Assembly (NCBI RefSeq): GCF_000005505.3
Contig: NC_016131.3
Location: forward strand, 63,163,355 to 63,227,354
Direction: 5' to 3'
Length of the DNA stretch: 64,000 nucleotides
Source: Brachypodium distachyon
Taxonomy: Eukaryota; Streptophyta; Magnoliopsida; Poales; Poaceae
Below are positions 1 through 12,051 of this stretch, one piece after another. Made by a program: the position numbers and the translations under genes. A model generated the notes under the pieces. The model did no database searches. It saw only the letters and a list, made by a program, of their open reading frames with translations, and had not been told where the DNA came from. Every line of letters starts with the position of its first letter. The first letter of the stretch is position 1.

Positions 1-743
1 GGAGGTCATATGGACATGTGTCCGTCCGGGCGTCCGCCCCATCACCCAATGGCGTCCCCCAAATGGACACAAAAAAATGGCAGGCACCAAACGGACACAT
101 GTCCATAAACGGATAAAAAAGACATTTAGGGATAAAATTTGAGAGACGCCATTGGAGATGCTCTTGCATGGACCAAAAATCTTCCGCTTTGGAACATAGA
201 CCATAAAGCTGTTTTTTGACGGGAATATTTGATGAGGAAATTTGACGAGGAAATAATGGCTTGTGTTGGCTCGATCGGTATAATCGAATAATTGATCAAA
301 ACCCACCCATGCGTGCTCGGGCTTGTTAGCATAAATTACTCTACAAGTAATTCCACTTACTGCACGCTACATCCTCTGCAAGCTTACGTCAATAGGAAAA
401 TAAAAACACATGCTTCTAAAGAAAGAAAACCAACCATGCCCTCTTCCACAAGGAAGCCCCAAAAGAGGCAACATCTAAATTCGTGGATCTAACTAAAAAA
501 AAACTATGTCGAGCGCAACATGCAAAAGAACTCCACATCGATTGCATCATTTTATTCTCAGTTTTTCTGACAGGATTTTAGTACGTATAAAAACCGTAGT
601 GTATTTTAACACACACACACACACACATTTTTTACTTTTCAAATTGAACCAACCCTAGCTTGTTGTTGTTACCATTGCCCCCCGAAATAAAGCCCACGAC
701 CGCCACGACTCGATCGTACGCCTTCCCCTGCACCACACCCCTT
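1..743. other. Intergenic DNA upstream of the pyruvate kinase gene
   Basis: No gene is supported here. The first 180 bases look like the edge of a dispersed repeat, with several variants of a GGACA(C/T)-type motif. A short CA microsatellite lies at about 609-626. The stretch from about 650 becomes C-rich and leads into the TATA box of the downstream gene. Short open frames here show no family resemblance. Confidence 0.5.
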
Positions 744-750
744 TATATAT
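744..750 (+). promoter_or_regulatory. TATA box of the pyruvate kinase gene
   Basis: The sequence TATATAT lies about 130 bases before the ATG at 879, in a C/T-rich context. The expected start of transcription is near 775-785, which leaves a leader of about 100 bases. Inferred from sequence and spacing only. Confidence 0.55.
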
Positions 751-878
751 TCGCTGGCACGGCCACCGTCCCTTCCGATCCAACCTCCTCCTCCTCCCCC
801 CTTCCCGCACCACGATCCATCCATCGCACGTACCGGCGGCTCTTCGCCCCTTCACCTCCCTCTATCCGATTCCGGGCA

Positions 879-3800
879 ATGTCGACGGACCTAGAGCGCG
901 GCGCCGGGCCGGCGGAGATATGGCGTCGGCGGCCCAAGACCAAGATCGTCTGCACCCTCGGCCCGGCCTCGCGGTCCGTGGAGATGTGCGCGCGGCTCCT
1001 CCACGCCGGCATGTGCGTCGCCAGGTTCAACTTCTCGCACGGCTCCCACGAGTACCACCAGGAGACCCTCGACAACCTCCATAAGGCCATGGACGTCACC
1101 GGGATCCTCTGCGCCGTCATGCTCGACACCAAGGTCCGCTATAACCAGAGCCCCTGCATGCATTGCATTGCGATGCGTGCCCCTCTGTCTCGCATGTGTC
1201 CGATTTTCGCTGTGATTTGATTCTTGTTGCGGGAACTCGATCCGATATTCCGATCTACGTTTTTTTTACTTGTTCATTGCTCCCGTTGCATTAACGTGCA
1301 ATTTTCAATTTTGTTTGGTCAGGCGTAAAATAAAATAAGCACAAAATTAAACTTCGGTATGCACAAGTTCAGACAGATAATTAGTATTTAAATTTGTCGC
1401 ATCGAATTAAAAAATTATTGGTATCCTTGAGAAAAATGCCCAACTGAACTTCTAATTGATTGCTATGTCAGGCAGGCCTAGCGATGTTATGTTAGATTTC
1501 AGTGTAAATTGATAGACTACAATTCGCCCCTTTCATGCATAGCATATATTCTACTCCCTCCCTTATATAATATAAGGCGTATTAGGTTTTTGTTAAGACA
1601 AGAGCTTTTACTAGGAATTACTCTATCAAAATGTGTTTGTAAAATATGAAATCATGATTCTGAGTAATTACTTTTCGTAACGAACCTAGCGGTATCAATT
1701 TCATGTCATATAAACAACATATAACATGGTAATTCTTGGTCATTGTATTGTCTTAAAGGAACTTTATATGCCTTGTGTTATCAAACGGAAGGAGTACAAG
1801 GCATGTATACAACACGAGATTTAGTTTTGACCAACAATTACATTAGCTATATTGTGGGTTATGTACTACAAAAATTATACAATGGATTCATATTCGAAAG
1901 AAGTTTCCAATGTAATAATTTTTATAACACATAATCTATATTTGTAGCATATCCCCAATGTTATACGGGCTACTCATAGACGACAGCTTGATTACAGGTG
2001 GTAGGTAGGTTGTTAGTTTTTTGGCTCTTCGCCAACAGTGTTAGTTTTCTAAACCAGGCTATATGCAGATTCGCAAAGAGCCATATGTCAATGTCCGGTT
2101 TCCGGGTTAAGGAAATATGCCTATATATGGGCCATCATAACAAACAATTGCTTTCTTATCTTAACGGACACCGTATGCCAGTATGGGGAATTGGAATTGG
2201 AGTGGTGGTTTATTATTTTTCTTATGAGTGAATATGATGGTTCTAGCAACGGGAAAATATTTGTCAAATTTGTATATCGCACTCTAGAGAATGGAATGGT
2301 TAGGTTCAAGAAACCAAATGCATGGATGACTCTCCAGCTAGTACCATCCCTAGTTTGTACAAGCAACGGAACACCTTAAAAGAACAATGCCGTTATAAGC
2401 ATAATTCCAAAAACTGGACCGGTGACAGAACTTGTCAAGCTATAGGCTCCAGTTCACTTGCTGTTCTTTTTACTATTACTAGCACATAATGCCTGTGTGT
2501 TGCAGCAGATTCGTGCATATTAAAAAGAATTAAAGTAAGACAAAATCATGTATATCTGCTCATATCCCAGCTCTTTATGTCAGCTTTTAAAGGTGATGTG
2601 CTCCGGTGGTGATCGTCAGCCACCACCGATTGAAATCCTTATAGGGGTAAAGGTTAATATGACTTTATTATTTGTTATGAAAAATATAGGTATATGCTGG
2701 TATCTGTTCGTATGTATGTAAGAAAGGATAAAGGTGCCACCTAGATAAAACTGCAGTCCAAACATGGAAGAGATGGCAAAAACATGTACAAGATCACAGG
2801 GATGATCATGGTTCAATATTAAGCACATAGTCTGAACACTAAGAAAACAAAATCAAATCATATTATTAATGTTTCATTTGATGTCAAGTAATTTGAACAG
2901 TTGGGTGCTATATTACTGGTCTGTCTCCTTGGTATTTATTTTTGAAAAGGAGGTCTCCCTTGGTATATATGACCGTTGCATATTTTCTGTAAATAAAGCA
3001 GAAAGATTGGAATGGATTTTTGGTGCCTGCTGAGATGCATTATATGCTAGATAGAATTTACCTTTGGGGCTTGCAAATCAGGATTAATTTCATTGCTACA
3101 TACTGTGGTCATATTGATTTTTTCGATGTTCAAAAAGAAACATTCAATGCAAAAAGGTACTTTCATGCACCAAGAAATCTATTTTAACATCTTGGGAAGT
3201 TCAATGTAGCACATAAAACACGCATGAGCTATATGCACTTCTTTATTTTCTCAGCTATTTCATGCACTATCTTTGTACAGGGACCAGAGATTCGCACAGG
3301 CTTTCTGCAAGATGGCAAGCCAATAAAGCTGACGCAGGGGCAAGAGATTACCATTACCACAGATTATTCCATAAAGGGCGATGAGACCATGATTTCCATG
3401 AGCTACCAAAAGTTGGCTCTAGACGTGAAGCCTGGGAGCACTATACTATGCGCTGATGGCACCATCACACTCACGGCTCTTTCTTGTGATCCTGAGCATG
3501 GTCTAGTTCGATGCCGATGCGAGAACTCTGCTCTCCTAGGTGAGAGGAAGAATGTCAATCTTCCTGGAGTCGTTGTCGATCTCCCAACACTTACAGAAAA
3601 GGACAAGGTGGACATCCTACAGTGGGGCGTGCCAAACAAAATCGACATGATTGCACTCTCGTTTGTACGAAAAGGATCAGACCTTCAGATGGTCCGAAGT
3701 GTACTCGGTGAACACGCCAAGTCGATCATACTTATGTCGAAGGTTTGTTTTGTCTCCACACTCTCGCACTCTTTGTGGTTGTGTTACTGTTTTCTCATGC

Positions 3801-4636
3801 AATTGGTATTATACCTGCAGGTTGAGAATCAAGAAGGTGTTGCTAATTTTGATGACATACTTGCAAATTCAGATGCTTTCATGGTTGCACGAGGAGATTT
3901 GGGAATGGAGATTCCGATTGAGAAGATATTCTATGCTCAAAAGGTGATGATCTTCAAATGCAATAAACAAGGAAAGCCTGTTGTCACTGCAACACAGATG
4001 CTGGAGTCGATGATTAAATCTCCCCGCCCTACACGGGCCGAAGCAACTGATGTTGCCAATGCAGTCCTAGACGGAACTGACTGTGTGATGCTTAGTGGTG
4101 AGACTGCAGCAGGGGTGTATCCAGAGTTAGCAGTGCAGACAATGTCTAACATCTGCTTAATGGCAGAGTCATATGTGGACCATAGGGCAGTCTTCAGGTT
4201 AATTTCCTCAGCAGCCCCAGTTCCTATGAGCCCACTGGAGAGCTTAGCATCATCAGCGGTTCAAACAGCCAATATTTCCAAAGCATCACTCATCTTGGTC
4301 CTTACAAGGGGAGGAACAACTGCAAGGCTCGTCGCCAAGTACAGGCCAGCTATGCCTGTATTGTCTGCGGTGGTTCCAGAACTGAAGACTGACAATGATT
4401 TCGACTGGACTTGCAGTGATGAGGCTCCTGCAAGGCAGAGTCTCATTGTTAGGGGCCTGATCCCGATGTTGAGTGCCGCTACCGCAAAGGCTTCTGATAC
4501 CGAGGCGACTGAGGAGGCCATCAGTTTCGCTATAGATCACGCCAAGGAGCTCGGCCTCTGCAAATCAGGAGATTCCGTCGTTGCGGTGCACCGTATCGGC
4601 GCGTCATCTCTCGTCAGGATCTTGACAGTCAATTAG
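879..4636 (+). CDS. Pyruvate kinase, cytosolic isozyme (3 exons)
   Basis: Exons 879-1133, 3281-3742 and 3821-4636 join in phase 0 to give 510 residues, the usual length of plant cytosolic pyruvate kinases. The enzyme converts phosphoenolpyruvate and ADP to pyruvate and ATP, the last step of glycolysis. Visible family blocks are RFNFSHG (about residue 49), DTKGPEIRTG across the first junction (83-92), MVARGDLGMEIP (260-271), and VTATQMLESM plus TRAEATDVANAV (293-321). There is no N-terminal plastid transit peptide: the protein begins MSTDLERG and reaches the catalytic core within 20 residues. All splice sites are GT-AG. Intron 1 is 2.15 kb and carries a MITE end near 1553; intron 2 is only 78 bp. 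Intron 2 is a multiple of three and has no in-frame stop, so retaining it would insert 26 residues. The start is the first ATG after the TATA box. Confidence 0.93.
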
Positions 4637-6033
4637 TGTCAGGTGAGTTTGATGTGGGTGGCTGCTCATGGGGGCAGATTTTGCTAGGTTGTTATTGGAC
4701 CCTATCATTTTGTTGGCTCATCCCACGTCGTGAGTAAGTCCTATATTACGTCTTGCGTTCAGCTAAGCAGGCAGGCTTCTATCTTTAGAAAGACTTGATG
4801 TTGCCTCCTACCCTAGGATGATTCTTCCACGAGATTGGTTTCTGGGCGGAGCCCATTTGGACATATATTTTCAGTAACTCTCTTGTCTAAATAATACTAC
4901 TCCTTACTGTCTCTCTCTATATATATATGCCAATGTGGTCCATATATCCGTGTCCAGCGTGCTATTTTTATTCCTAAAACCAGATTGATTGATGCGAGTT
5001 AATTTCCAAAACTACAATGTTGATGCATTGTGCTATGTCGATTTGGATGTTTTATGCGAGCCTGTTTTTGCGATGCTCTGGGTATACAAGCAGAAGATAT
5101 GACATTTTTGTGAAGAAGAACTGTACAGTCCATCCCTTGAATCGAAGAAGAGGATTTGCATTATACTTTAAAAAAAAGGAAGAATATTGCACTCGCAGGG
5201 TCTTTTCAGTCGAGCCGACTATATTCAGCATATGCATGGAAAGCTTCAGGCAAGAAAAATTATGGTTGGTGGAGACGTGTGAGTAGGTGTGATTCGTATG
5301 CTAACGAAATTTCCAGAGCAGAATAAATCAACCAAACACACACACATACTCTCATTCGCAAGAATAGTCAAGCATTATCCTGAACACACGCAGAAAGATC
5401 TGGACACAGTCACACTTTTTTTTTTTGCGGGGCACATTTTTTTTTTGTTGCGGAGTACTCCCTCCGGTTCTGTAGCCCTTTAGCTTCTTTTTTTTCATAC
5501 CTTTCAGATTAGCCTGCTTCTCATGACCAATGACAGAAAATATATATATATATATCACAGGTATATATGTGTGCCTGTTAGCATCAGTCTGGATAACAAA
5601 CACATTCATATTGCAGTATCAGGGGATTATAACCCTCTAATCTAGAGTTTATAACCAATGACATGAAATTTAATAAAAGGACAGCACCACACAGCCGCGT
5701 GCCCCACGTACTCTTAGCCTCGCGAGGTGACCGGCTTTATTCGCGCGCGCAGGAGCGCCTGGCTTTCTCGCACGCGCAGGCGCCCAGCAGCCCGGCTCGC
5801 ACCTGACAGCAGCGCAAAAGCCCAGCAATACGCACAGGCGAACAGCCCAGCAGGCAGCATTACGCAGCTCGGTCGATTCTTCCTACGATCGTTCGATTCT
5901 CACAGTGTGCATATCACGTAAGCCCGTTAGAAAAACATCCTAGGACCCATCTGTCCAAACTTATATTCAACACCTCTTAAAAAAAACTTATATTCGACGG
6001 AAATTTACACCGATGCAAAAAAATAATCCATTA
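4637..6033. other. 3' flank of pyruvate kinase and intergenic DNA
   Basis: The first few hundred bases are presumably the 3' untranslated region; an AATAAT-like signal lies near 4890. After that come T-rich tracts (about 5418-5450), an AT dinucleotide run (about 5540-5556), a stray MITE-type end near 5457 (ACTCCCTCCGGTTC), and a GC-rich patch at about 5690-5900. That patch has no recognisable coding content. No gene is supported. Confidence 0.5.
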
Positions 6034-6157
6034 CTGTCTCCGTCCAACAAAAGAAATCTCAAGTTTGTCAAATTTTGGATGTATCTAGACATGACTTAGT
6101 GTATAGATGCATTCAGATTTAGTCAAAGTTGAGACATTTTTTGTTGGAAGAAGTGAG
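6034..6157. mobile_element. Stowaway-type MITE
   Basis: The terminal inverted repeats begin CTGTCTCCGTCCAACAAAAG on the left and are matched imperfectly on the right (TTTTTTGTTGGAAGAAGTGAG). Both sides are flanked by TA, the target duplication expected for Stowaway (Tc1/mariner-derived) elements. Length is 124 bp. It belongs to the same subfamily as the copies at 53404 and 56274. Confidence 0.75.
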
Positions 6158-6239
6158 TACTACCAGTCCACGTCTCATCTCTAAAAAGGCATCGGATCAC
6201 ATTCATTTCTCTCACACTTTCTTCGTTAAAAACAACTCC

Positions 6240-7560
6240 CTCAAAGATCATCTACACAATTATGGTCAAATAAGGTGGCCACAAATAGTAAAAATGTGAC
6301 AATTAAGCGATGGTAGACGCATGGCAAAATAGGATTAGGTAAGCCGGTCACTTAGGATAACAAATGTGTTGAGCAATGATAAAACACATGTCAACTAGGA
6401 TCAAATAGGCTGGTCACTAAGAGTAAAAAATGTGACAATATAGCAATCATAAAACACATTACAAATATGACAAATAATCTGGTCACTAAATGTAAAAAAT
6501 CATGACAATTATGATCCACATCATGGCAGTTATGACCAAACAACATGGCAGTTAGGACCAGAGAAGATGGAAACTAGGACCAGAGAACATGGCAACTAGG
6601 TAGTACAAGACAACTAGGTAGTTGGCATGGCAACTATGATCCAACTTCATGGCAATTATGACCAGATAACATCGCAACAATGTATTACAAAACAAGTTAC
6701 TCGTGCACGACATGGCAAGTATGATCAACATCATGTAAATTATGATCAGAAAACATGACAACTGATATAAAATAAGCTGGTCACTTAGGGTACAAATTTT
6801 GGCAATTAAGCAACGGTAAAACACATAACAAATAGAGTCAAAGTTGGGTAGGCTAAAAAATCATGGCAATTGTAACCCAACATTATGGCAATTATGCCCA
6901 GACAATATGGCAATTAGGATCTACAATATGACAGCTAGTCAATACACAACATGGTAGTTAGTAGTGCATGACATGACAACTATGATCCAACATAACAATT
7001 ATGACCAGATAACATGGCAACTAGGCTAGAGAACATGGCAACTAGGTTGTACACGACTAGTTAATAGTGCACGACATGGCAAGTATGACCCAACATCATG
7101 GCAATTATGACCAGACAACATGGCAAATAGGATCAAATAAATTGGTCACTTAGGTTAAAAATGTGGCAATTGAGTAATGGTAAAACACATGACAAATATG
7201 GTCAAATAAGCTACGCAGGATTAGGATCGACAACATGACAACTAGGGAATACACAACATGATATTTAGTAGTGCACGACATGGCAACTATGATCTAACAT
7301 CATGGCAATTATGATCAAAAAGCATGGCAGCTAGGACCAGACAACCCGACAAGTAGGTTGTACACGACATGCATGGTAGTTAGTACACAACATCATGGCA
7401 ACTATGACAGAACATCATGGCAACTATGACCAAACATCATGTCAACTAGGTAGTATTACATGACATTAGGATAAAATCTCCGAAAATAAAATGGTCATTA
7501 GGCTAAAAAATATGGCAAGTGAGCAACGGTATACAACATGTCAATTAAGATCGAATAATC
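6240..7560. repeat. Degenerate higher-order tandem repeat (CATGGCAAYTAKGA family)
   Basis: About 1.3 kb is built from variants of a roughly 20-base unit such as CATGGCAACTAGGATCAAA or CATGGCAATTATGACCAGA. Units are grouped into larger blocks. One block type, starting TAGTGCACGACATGGCAA, recurs near 6700, 6960, 7065 and 7270. Another, with GGTCACTTAGG and GGTAAAACACAT, recurs near 6340, 6415, 6780 and 7145. The copies are diverged and contain no open frame of interest. It could be a subterminal repeat region of a DNA transposon or a decayed minisatellite; no terminal inverted repeats were found. Confidence 0.7.
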
Positions 7561-9464
7561 TAATCACTAGGGGTAACTTTTTTTCAATTGTTTTGACACG
7601 TAACTTTTGAAGATAACTTTTTCAACACGAGAAACACATTCACGGATATGAATTGGAAGTACAAAAAATAACTTTCTACTGCAGGAGTTCCTACAATCAT
7701 GACAGTCATGACCTTTTGCCACGATGACAAGCTGATCAAGCACATTATGACCTCACAAAAATCATAAACATGCAACAATGGTATACATCTACATGTATAA
7801 AATAATCTGAGAGACCTCATAATCTGAAGACTACGGAAACCAACCAGAGATCTTTTCAAGAATGCAACCAACCAGAGATCTCAACCTACAATGATATGCA
7901 AGCTCTTATGGGTGCGACAAAACGTCAAACACCTTGCGTGCACTAGGAATATGGTGTCCATTTTCCACAGGAAGTCCAGCAAGGGAGGTCCATGTCGTTG
8001 ACGATGGACTCGACGTGCTACAGGTATGGTTGCAGTACCCGTTTCCAGTCATGCCAGCGCATGCACATGTGCCTTCCGCAGCCGTGGCCTACTCCGGCCC
8101 CGCGCCCTTCGCCGCCGCCGCGCATGCACTGCCGCCGCAGCCTCCTCTGGCCCTGCTCCATGTCCCCCTCTGTGCCCTACTCTGTGCCGCTGCCACAGTC
8201 TGCTCTGTTGCCGTGATTTGGGACCGCCACTATGGTCGGGATTTGGGGAGGAGAAGCGCAGAGAGAGAGACAGGGAATACCATCGGGAGGAAAGAAGATG
8301 GGAGAGAGAGGCAGAGGCGATCTCAAGAGCATCGACCGAGAGCGGGGAAGAAAAAAGATCGGACGGTAGGTCACGCGCCGTACTAGAAGAGCAAGTGGGG
8401 CACGTGCCCCACTTAGAATCTCCGTTAATAAAATTGTATTCTTTCACTTCAGCAGATACATCTGAACCAATGGCGCAATATGGATGTTAGACGAAATGCT
8501 ACTGTTGTGTTAATCATTGTCTTAAATAAGAAACACATTGCAATATTCATCAACACCAATATATGTCCAGCTTGAATTTGATCCATCTTTCCGCCTTCCT
8601 GGAGCCACGAGACACCATCATGGGCACCAGTGGTCAACTGGTCATGCTATAATATTCACGCGCATCACTGAAATCAAAACAGAAGTAAGAACAGAATTAC
8701 TAGTAAAAGGGCTGAAAGGTGGTACTTGATACAATCCTAGCATGCAGGCATCACATCGAGTAACCGCCTTATTAAGAGCGTCATAACAATCAATTGAGCA
8801 CTCCCAAAATGAGCACTATAGGTAATTAGCATTGCATAGAGACAATTTGAAGGACATGATGGTTGTTGCAGCTCCCGAGCATATAAGCACAAATAAAGCT
8901 AAACCGTTGTTGAGAAGCTACAGCACAACTATTGTTTGTGAAACCGATGAAGGAACCTCACAAACATGTCTACTATTTTGTTAGCCAAATGAAATTTGTT
9001 CTAAAAAAACCGAACACTACAAAGGAGCCATTATGGCTAGATGAATCAACCATCATATAAAGAAAATGTGGGAAGAAACTTAAAGAACAATTGCATTGAC
9101 AACCCAGCTAAGCTAATAAGAGGGCTTTACCATACATTGATCATTTGAAACAATAAAATATCTATTCTCTCAAAATGCAATAATCAGCAATGTGCTTTAA
9201 GATAACAAAGTGATTTGTCAACATGATTGGTTAAGCCCGGTTCCAATGTTCTGGAAATATAATAACTCATGTCATTCAGATGGGGGTGTGATAAAGAATA
9301 ATATTGATACATAGTTGTTGTTCTGAAGAGTCTGAACAGAAGCATATAAAAAGATAGCTGAGATTGCACCTTCATCCATTATGGCACTAAATCTTAATGA
9401 AGCTTTAAAGCGAAAAGCATGAGAAAACTGCACAACAAAAAACTAGTTTGCAAATTGCAAATTC
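7561..9464. other. Intergenic DNA without a recognised gene
   Basis: A GC-rich island at about 7930-8400 is open in several frames on both strands. It encodes only Pro/Ala/Arg-rich, low-complexity peptides, with no domain I recognise. The remainder (8400-9464) is AT-rich with no coding signal. The island could be the relic of a 5' exon or part of an unclassified transposon. Confidence 0.45.
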
Positions 9465-9465
9465 A

Positions 9466-9771
9466 CTATATGGTTTGACGACAGCGGCTGCAACATTGGC
9501 GCTGGTGAAGCCAAGGCCGACGAGGAAGGGGACGACAGTGTCGGGCTTGAAGGGGGACTTGAGGAGGGAGAGGTTGGTGGCGGCCTTGAGGGCTCAGGGT
9601 CGGGTGAGGCCGCAGGTGTCAACGAGGTAGTCCTTGACGACGAATCCGGGGCTTCGGGACACGGCGGGCGCGGCTGCAGACGAGGAAAGGATGCGGTGGA
9701 CAGAGAAGATGGGAGAGGGAGAGGGGAAAAGGGTGGATATGGGCGAGGATATAGCTCCGGAGACGCATCAT
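9466..9771 (-). pseudogene. mTERF-family fragment, truncated and disabled
   Basis: On the minus strand, an ATG-ATG pair at 9771-9766 begins a leader-like peptide (MMRLRSYILAHIHPF). A frameshift later, a second frame matches the N-terminal part of grass mTERF proteins, organelle-targeted nucleic-acid-binding factors. It includes FVVKDYLVDTCGLTR, LKSPFKPDTVVPFLVGLGF and ANVAAAVV. A TGA at 9596-9594 interrupts this second frame, and the similarity stops near 9470, before most of the mTERF repeats. The piece is therefore a truncated pseudogene with at least one frameshift and one nonsense codon. The family assignment comes from remembered family motifs. Confidence 0.7.
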
Positions 9772-9851
9772 GGCAACGGCGGCGGCGCCGGCGGCCTGGG
9801 AACAAATTCTGTGAGAGATTGGTGGGGAATTTCAAAAGAAAGTCTATTGTA

Positions 9852-9951
9852 CTCCCTCCGTCCCGAAATAAGTGGGATCTCAAATAAATGAAGTCCATTT
9901 GTATAGATTCTTATACAAATCCACATCACATATTTTGAGACGGACGGAGCG
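9852..9951. mobile_element. Stowaway-type MITE next to the mTERF fragment
   Basis: A 100-bp element begins CTCCCTCCGTCCCG and ends CGGACGGAGCG, with TA on both sides. The inner arms CTTATACAAATCCAC and related bases resemble the shorter copy at 58490. Confidence 0.7.
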
Positions 9952-9954
9952 TAA

Positions 9955-11034
9955 ACTCTTATCTAGCGGCTCTGCTACCTAGCGGTAGCTTGCAACAAGC
10001 CTGCAACCACCCATGTGCTGCATGCAACCACCCATGTGCTAACACGTGGCATTTTATACCATATACCAATAAGCATATCATATACCATTGACTGATACAT
10101 ATACCAAAACCACATACCATTGACTTATACCATATATCAATGACCCATACCATATACCAATGAACATAATAATGAGACGGCCCGGCCGAATGCCACGTGC
10201 CAGGCATGCAGAGCACCGGCATATGGCAGAGCCGTTAAAATCACCGGTTACACGGAAGGAGTAGTTTTTTTTTTTTTTGACATGGAGAGTATTGTAGCTG
10301 GTCCAAAGTGCAGCAAGTGCCACTTTACAGTGTTCAAAGTGCAATTCACTTGCAAGAATATTCAGAAGATGGTTAACGCTACTCCATTAGTTGTTTTTTC
10401 CTGTGAGAAGGCCAAGACCATATATTAAATCAAACAACCATTACAGAACCATCTTTAATGTAAAAGAAAATTACACACATGTTCTTGTAAGTAATTGTCG
10501 TTGTCTTCCTCCTGCACTCGCTGGTGGCGCGCGGTGAGCGAAGCTCGATGCCGCCTCTGGACCTCTGAACCACATCGGAGCCAGGAAAATGTTGTTGATG
10601 TAGCAGTAATGAAGTCACCGGTCAAAACCAGAAGACGCCAGTGATGGTGATCTGAGAAACAGACCACCGTCCTGGAGAAGAATGCGACGAAGAAGGTTGG
10701 ATGACCATCTCAGATCCGGCCAGACGCATCTGAGAAGACCTAGCCTCACTAACTCCACAATGAGGTCAAAGCTGGCCGAACCTCGCCGATCGTAAAGGTA
10801 ACCAATAAACCGAGACATGCAAAGTACCTACAAAACACAAACACGAAACTAGATCCCCCACTCCAGAACCACGCCGTACTCCTCAACGCCGCCGGCGATC
10901 GATAGCGCCACTGCTGGTAGAGAAGATGGAAACGCCGTTGCCTGGCCGGTCGGGAGCGAGATGCAATCTGCTTTGGCTAGGCGGCGGCTAGGGCACGGGA
11001 CGAGAGGAGAGGAGAGAAAAAAAAATGCTCGCTA
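9955..11034. other. Intergenic DNA with a short tandem motif
   Basis: A CATATACCA(A/T)TGA-type motif is repeated about six times at 10055-10165. A run of T lies at 10264-10279. The segment 10390-11020 is GC-rich in its second half, but no frame shows family resemblance. Its start (CCATATATTAAATCAAACAACC) looks like the 3' side of a reverse-oriented retroelement, which I cannot confirm. Confidence 0.4.
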
Positions 11035-11709
11035 CTCCATTATTCAAAATATATAGACCGTCAAACTTTCTAAAATTTGTCCAAACATATAGTAAAATAT
11101 CAATAGAAAATGTGAAATCCATAAAAAAATATTTTTCCCAATAAATATAATGTGCCAACGAGACCTTGGAGCACCAATTTTTTGCATGCCCCTTTAGTCA
11201 GAACTTGTGGTGGAAAATCGGCATTGAATGAGACACAGATCTAGATGTTTTCAACATGCTTATTAACACTGCCCGATCCAAACTAATAATGCAAGCTTCA
11301 AAGAAACCATCATCCTTGGATGTTGGAGCATTTGGAACCATAGGAACAAGATTATCTTTGGTAATGAAAAGAGGCATTTGGACGACGTTTACTATAGATT
11401 TTTAGAATAGTTCCAACTTGTCAAACATAGAGCTAAGCCTAGTCTTAAGGAAGGAATGAGTGCCCCGCTTGACACTTTATGATTTCTTTTTCTTTTTTCC
11501 CTGTAAATATTCCATCTGTAATATCCATTATTATAAATGCAAAGTGACGCAGTAGGGACCTTTCCTACTGTTTTTCATCAAAAAAAATAGATATAATGAT
11601 TTCTATTTGACACCGCAAATGTTGATATTTTTGTTCAAATTTTGGTGAAACTTTAAACGGTTTGACAGTCAACAAAAATTATACGCCCTCTATTTTAGAA
11701 TGGATGGAG
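11035..11709. mobile_element. MITE split by a LINE insertion
   Basis: The left end CTCCATTATTCAAAATATA and the right end (reverse complement CTCCATCCATTCTAAAATA) are imperfect inverted repeats of a Stowaway-like MITE. The inner arms GTCAAACTTTC and AAACGGTTTGAC also pair. The MITE body is interrupted at 11145-11598 by a LINE fragment with its own target duplication, so the MITE inserted first. Confidence 0.7.
11153..11590 (+). mobile_element. 5'-truncated LINE tail (zf-RVT end of ORF2) nested in a MITE
   Basis: The plus strand encodes fragments typical of the C-terminal zinc-knuckle region of plant LINE ORF2: ETLEHQFFACPFSQNLWW, then in another frame ILGCWSIWNHRNKIIFGN. Stops and a frameshift break the frame. 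The fragment ends in an A-rich tail (11579-11587). It is flanked by an exact 8-bp duplication ATATAATG (11145-11152 and 11591-11598), as expected for target-primed reverse transcription with 5' truncation. Confidence 0.8.
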
Positions 11710-12051
11710 TTTGTGACAAGAATAGCGAAACCAAGAAAATAGATCTCTCTTGGCCTAATCTAGGCAGACCCAAACAAACCAGAAAAATGATGCACGCAAA
11801 AGAAGCAAACTTCAAATTTATACCCCCACTAGCAAGGCTGCCAGCATCAGCATGTATTCTGGATTTGGTGTTGCTAGATTTGTTGTTGCCGAAGAAGAGG
11901 GAGGCTATCACCGGCACCGGCTGCAGCAGGTGAAGGTGCTGGTTGCTGGAGGAGCATGAGGCCGGAGACGGGACTGCTTCACCTAGGGCTTCTGAAGTAG
12001 CGCGTGACCACGTCAATAGGAGAGGTTGGCAGCAGAGCTTTTGTTGAAGGC

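Noticed and set aside
5885..5905. GTTCGATTC string, considered as a tRNA T-arm
   Set aside because: No acceptor stem, D-arm or anticodon arm can be built around it.
6240..7560. Regularly spaced short repeats, considered as a CRISPR-like array
   Set aside because: Repeats are degenerate, there are no unique constant-length spacers, no cas genes are present, and the host is a plant.
7934..8490. Overlapping open frames in a GC-rich island
   Set aside because: Several frames on both strands are open at once, with low-complexity translations and no domain, splice partner or promoter.
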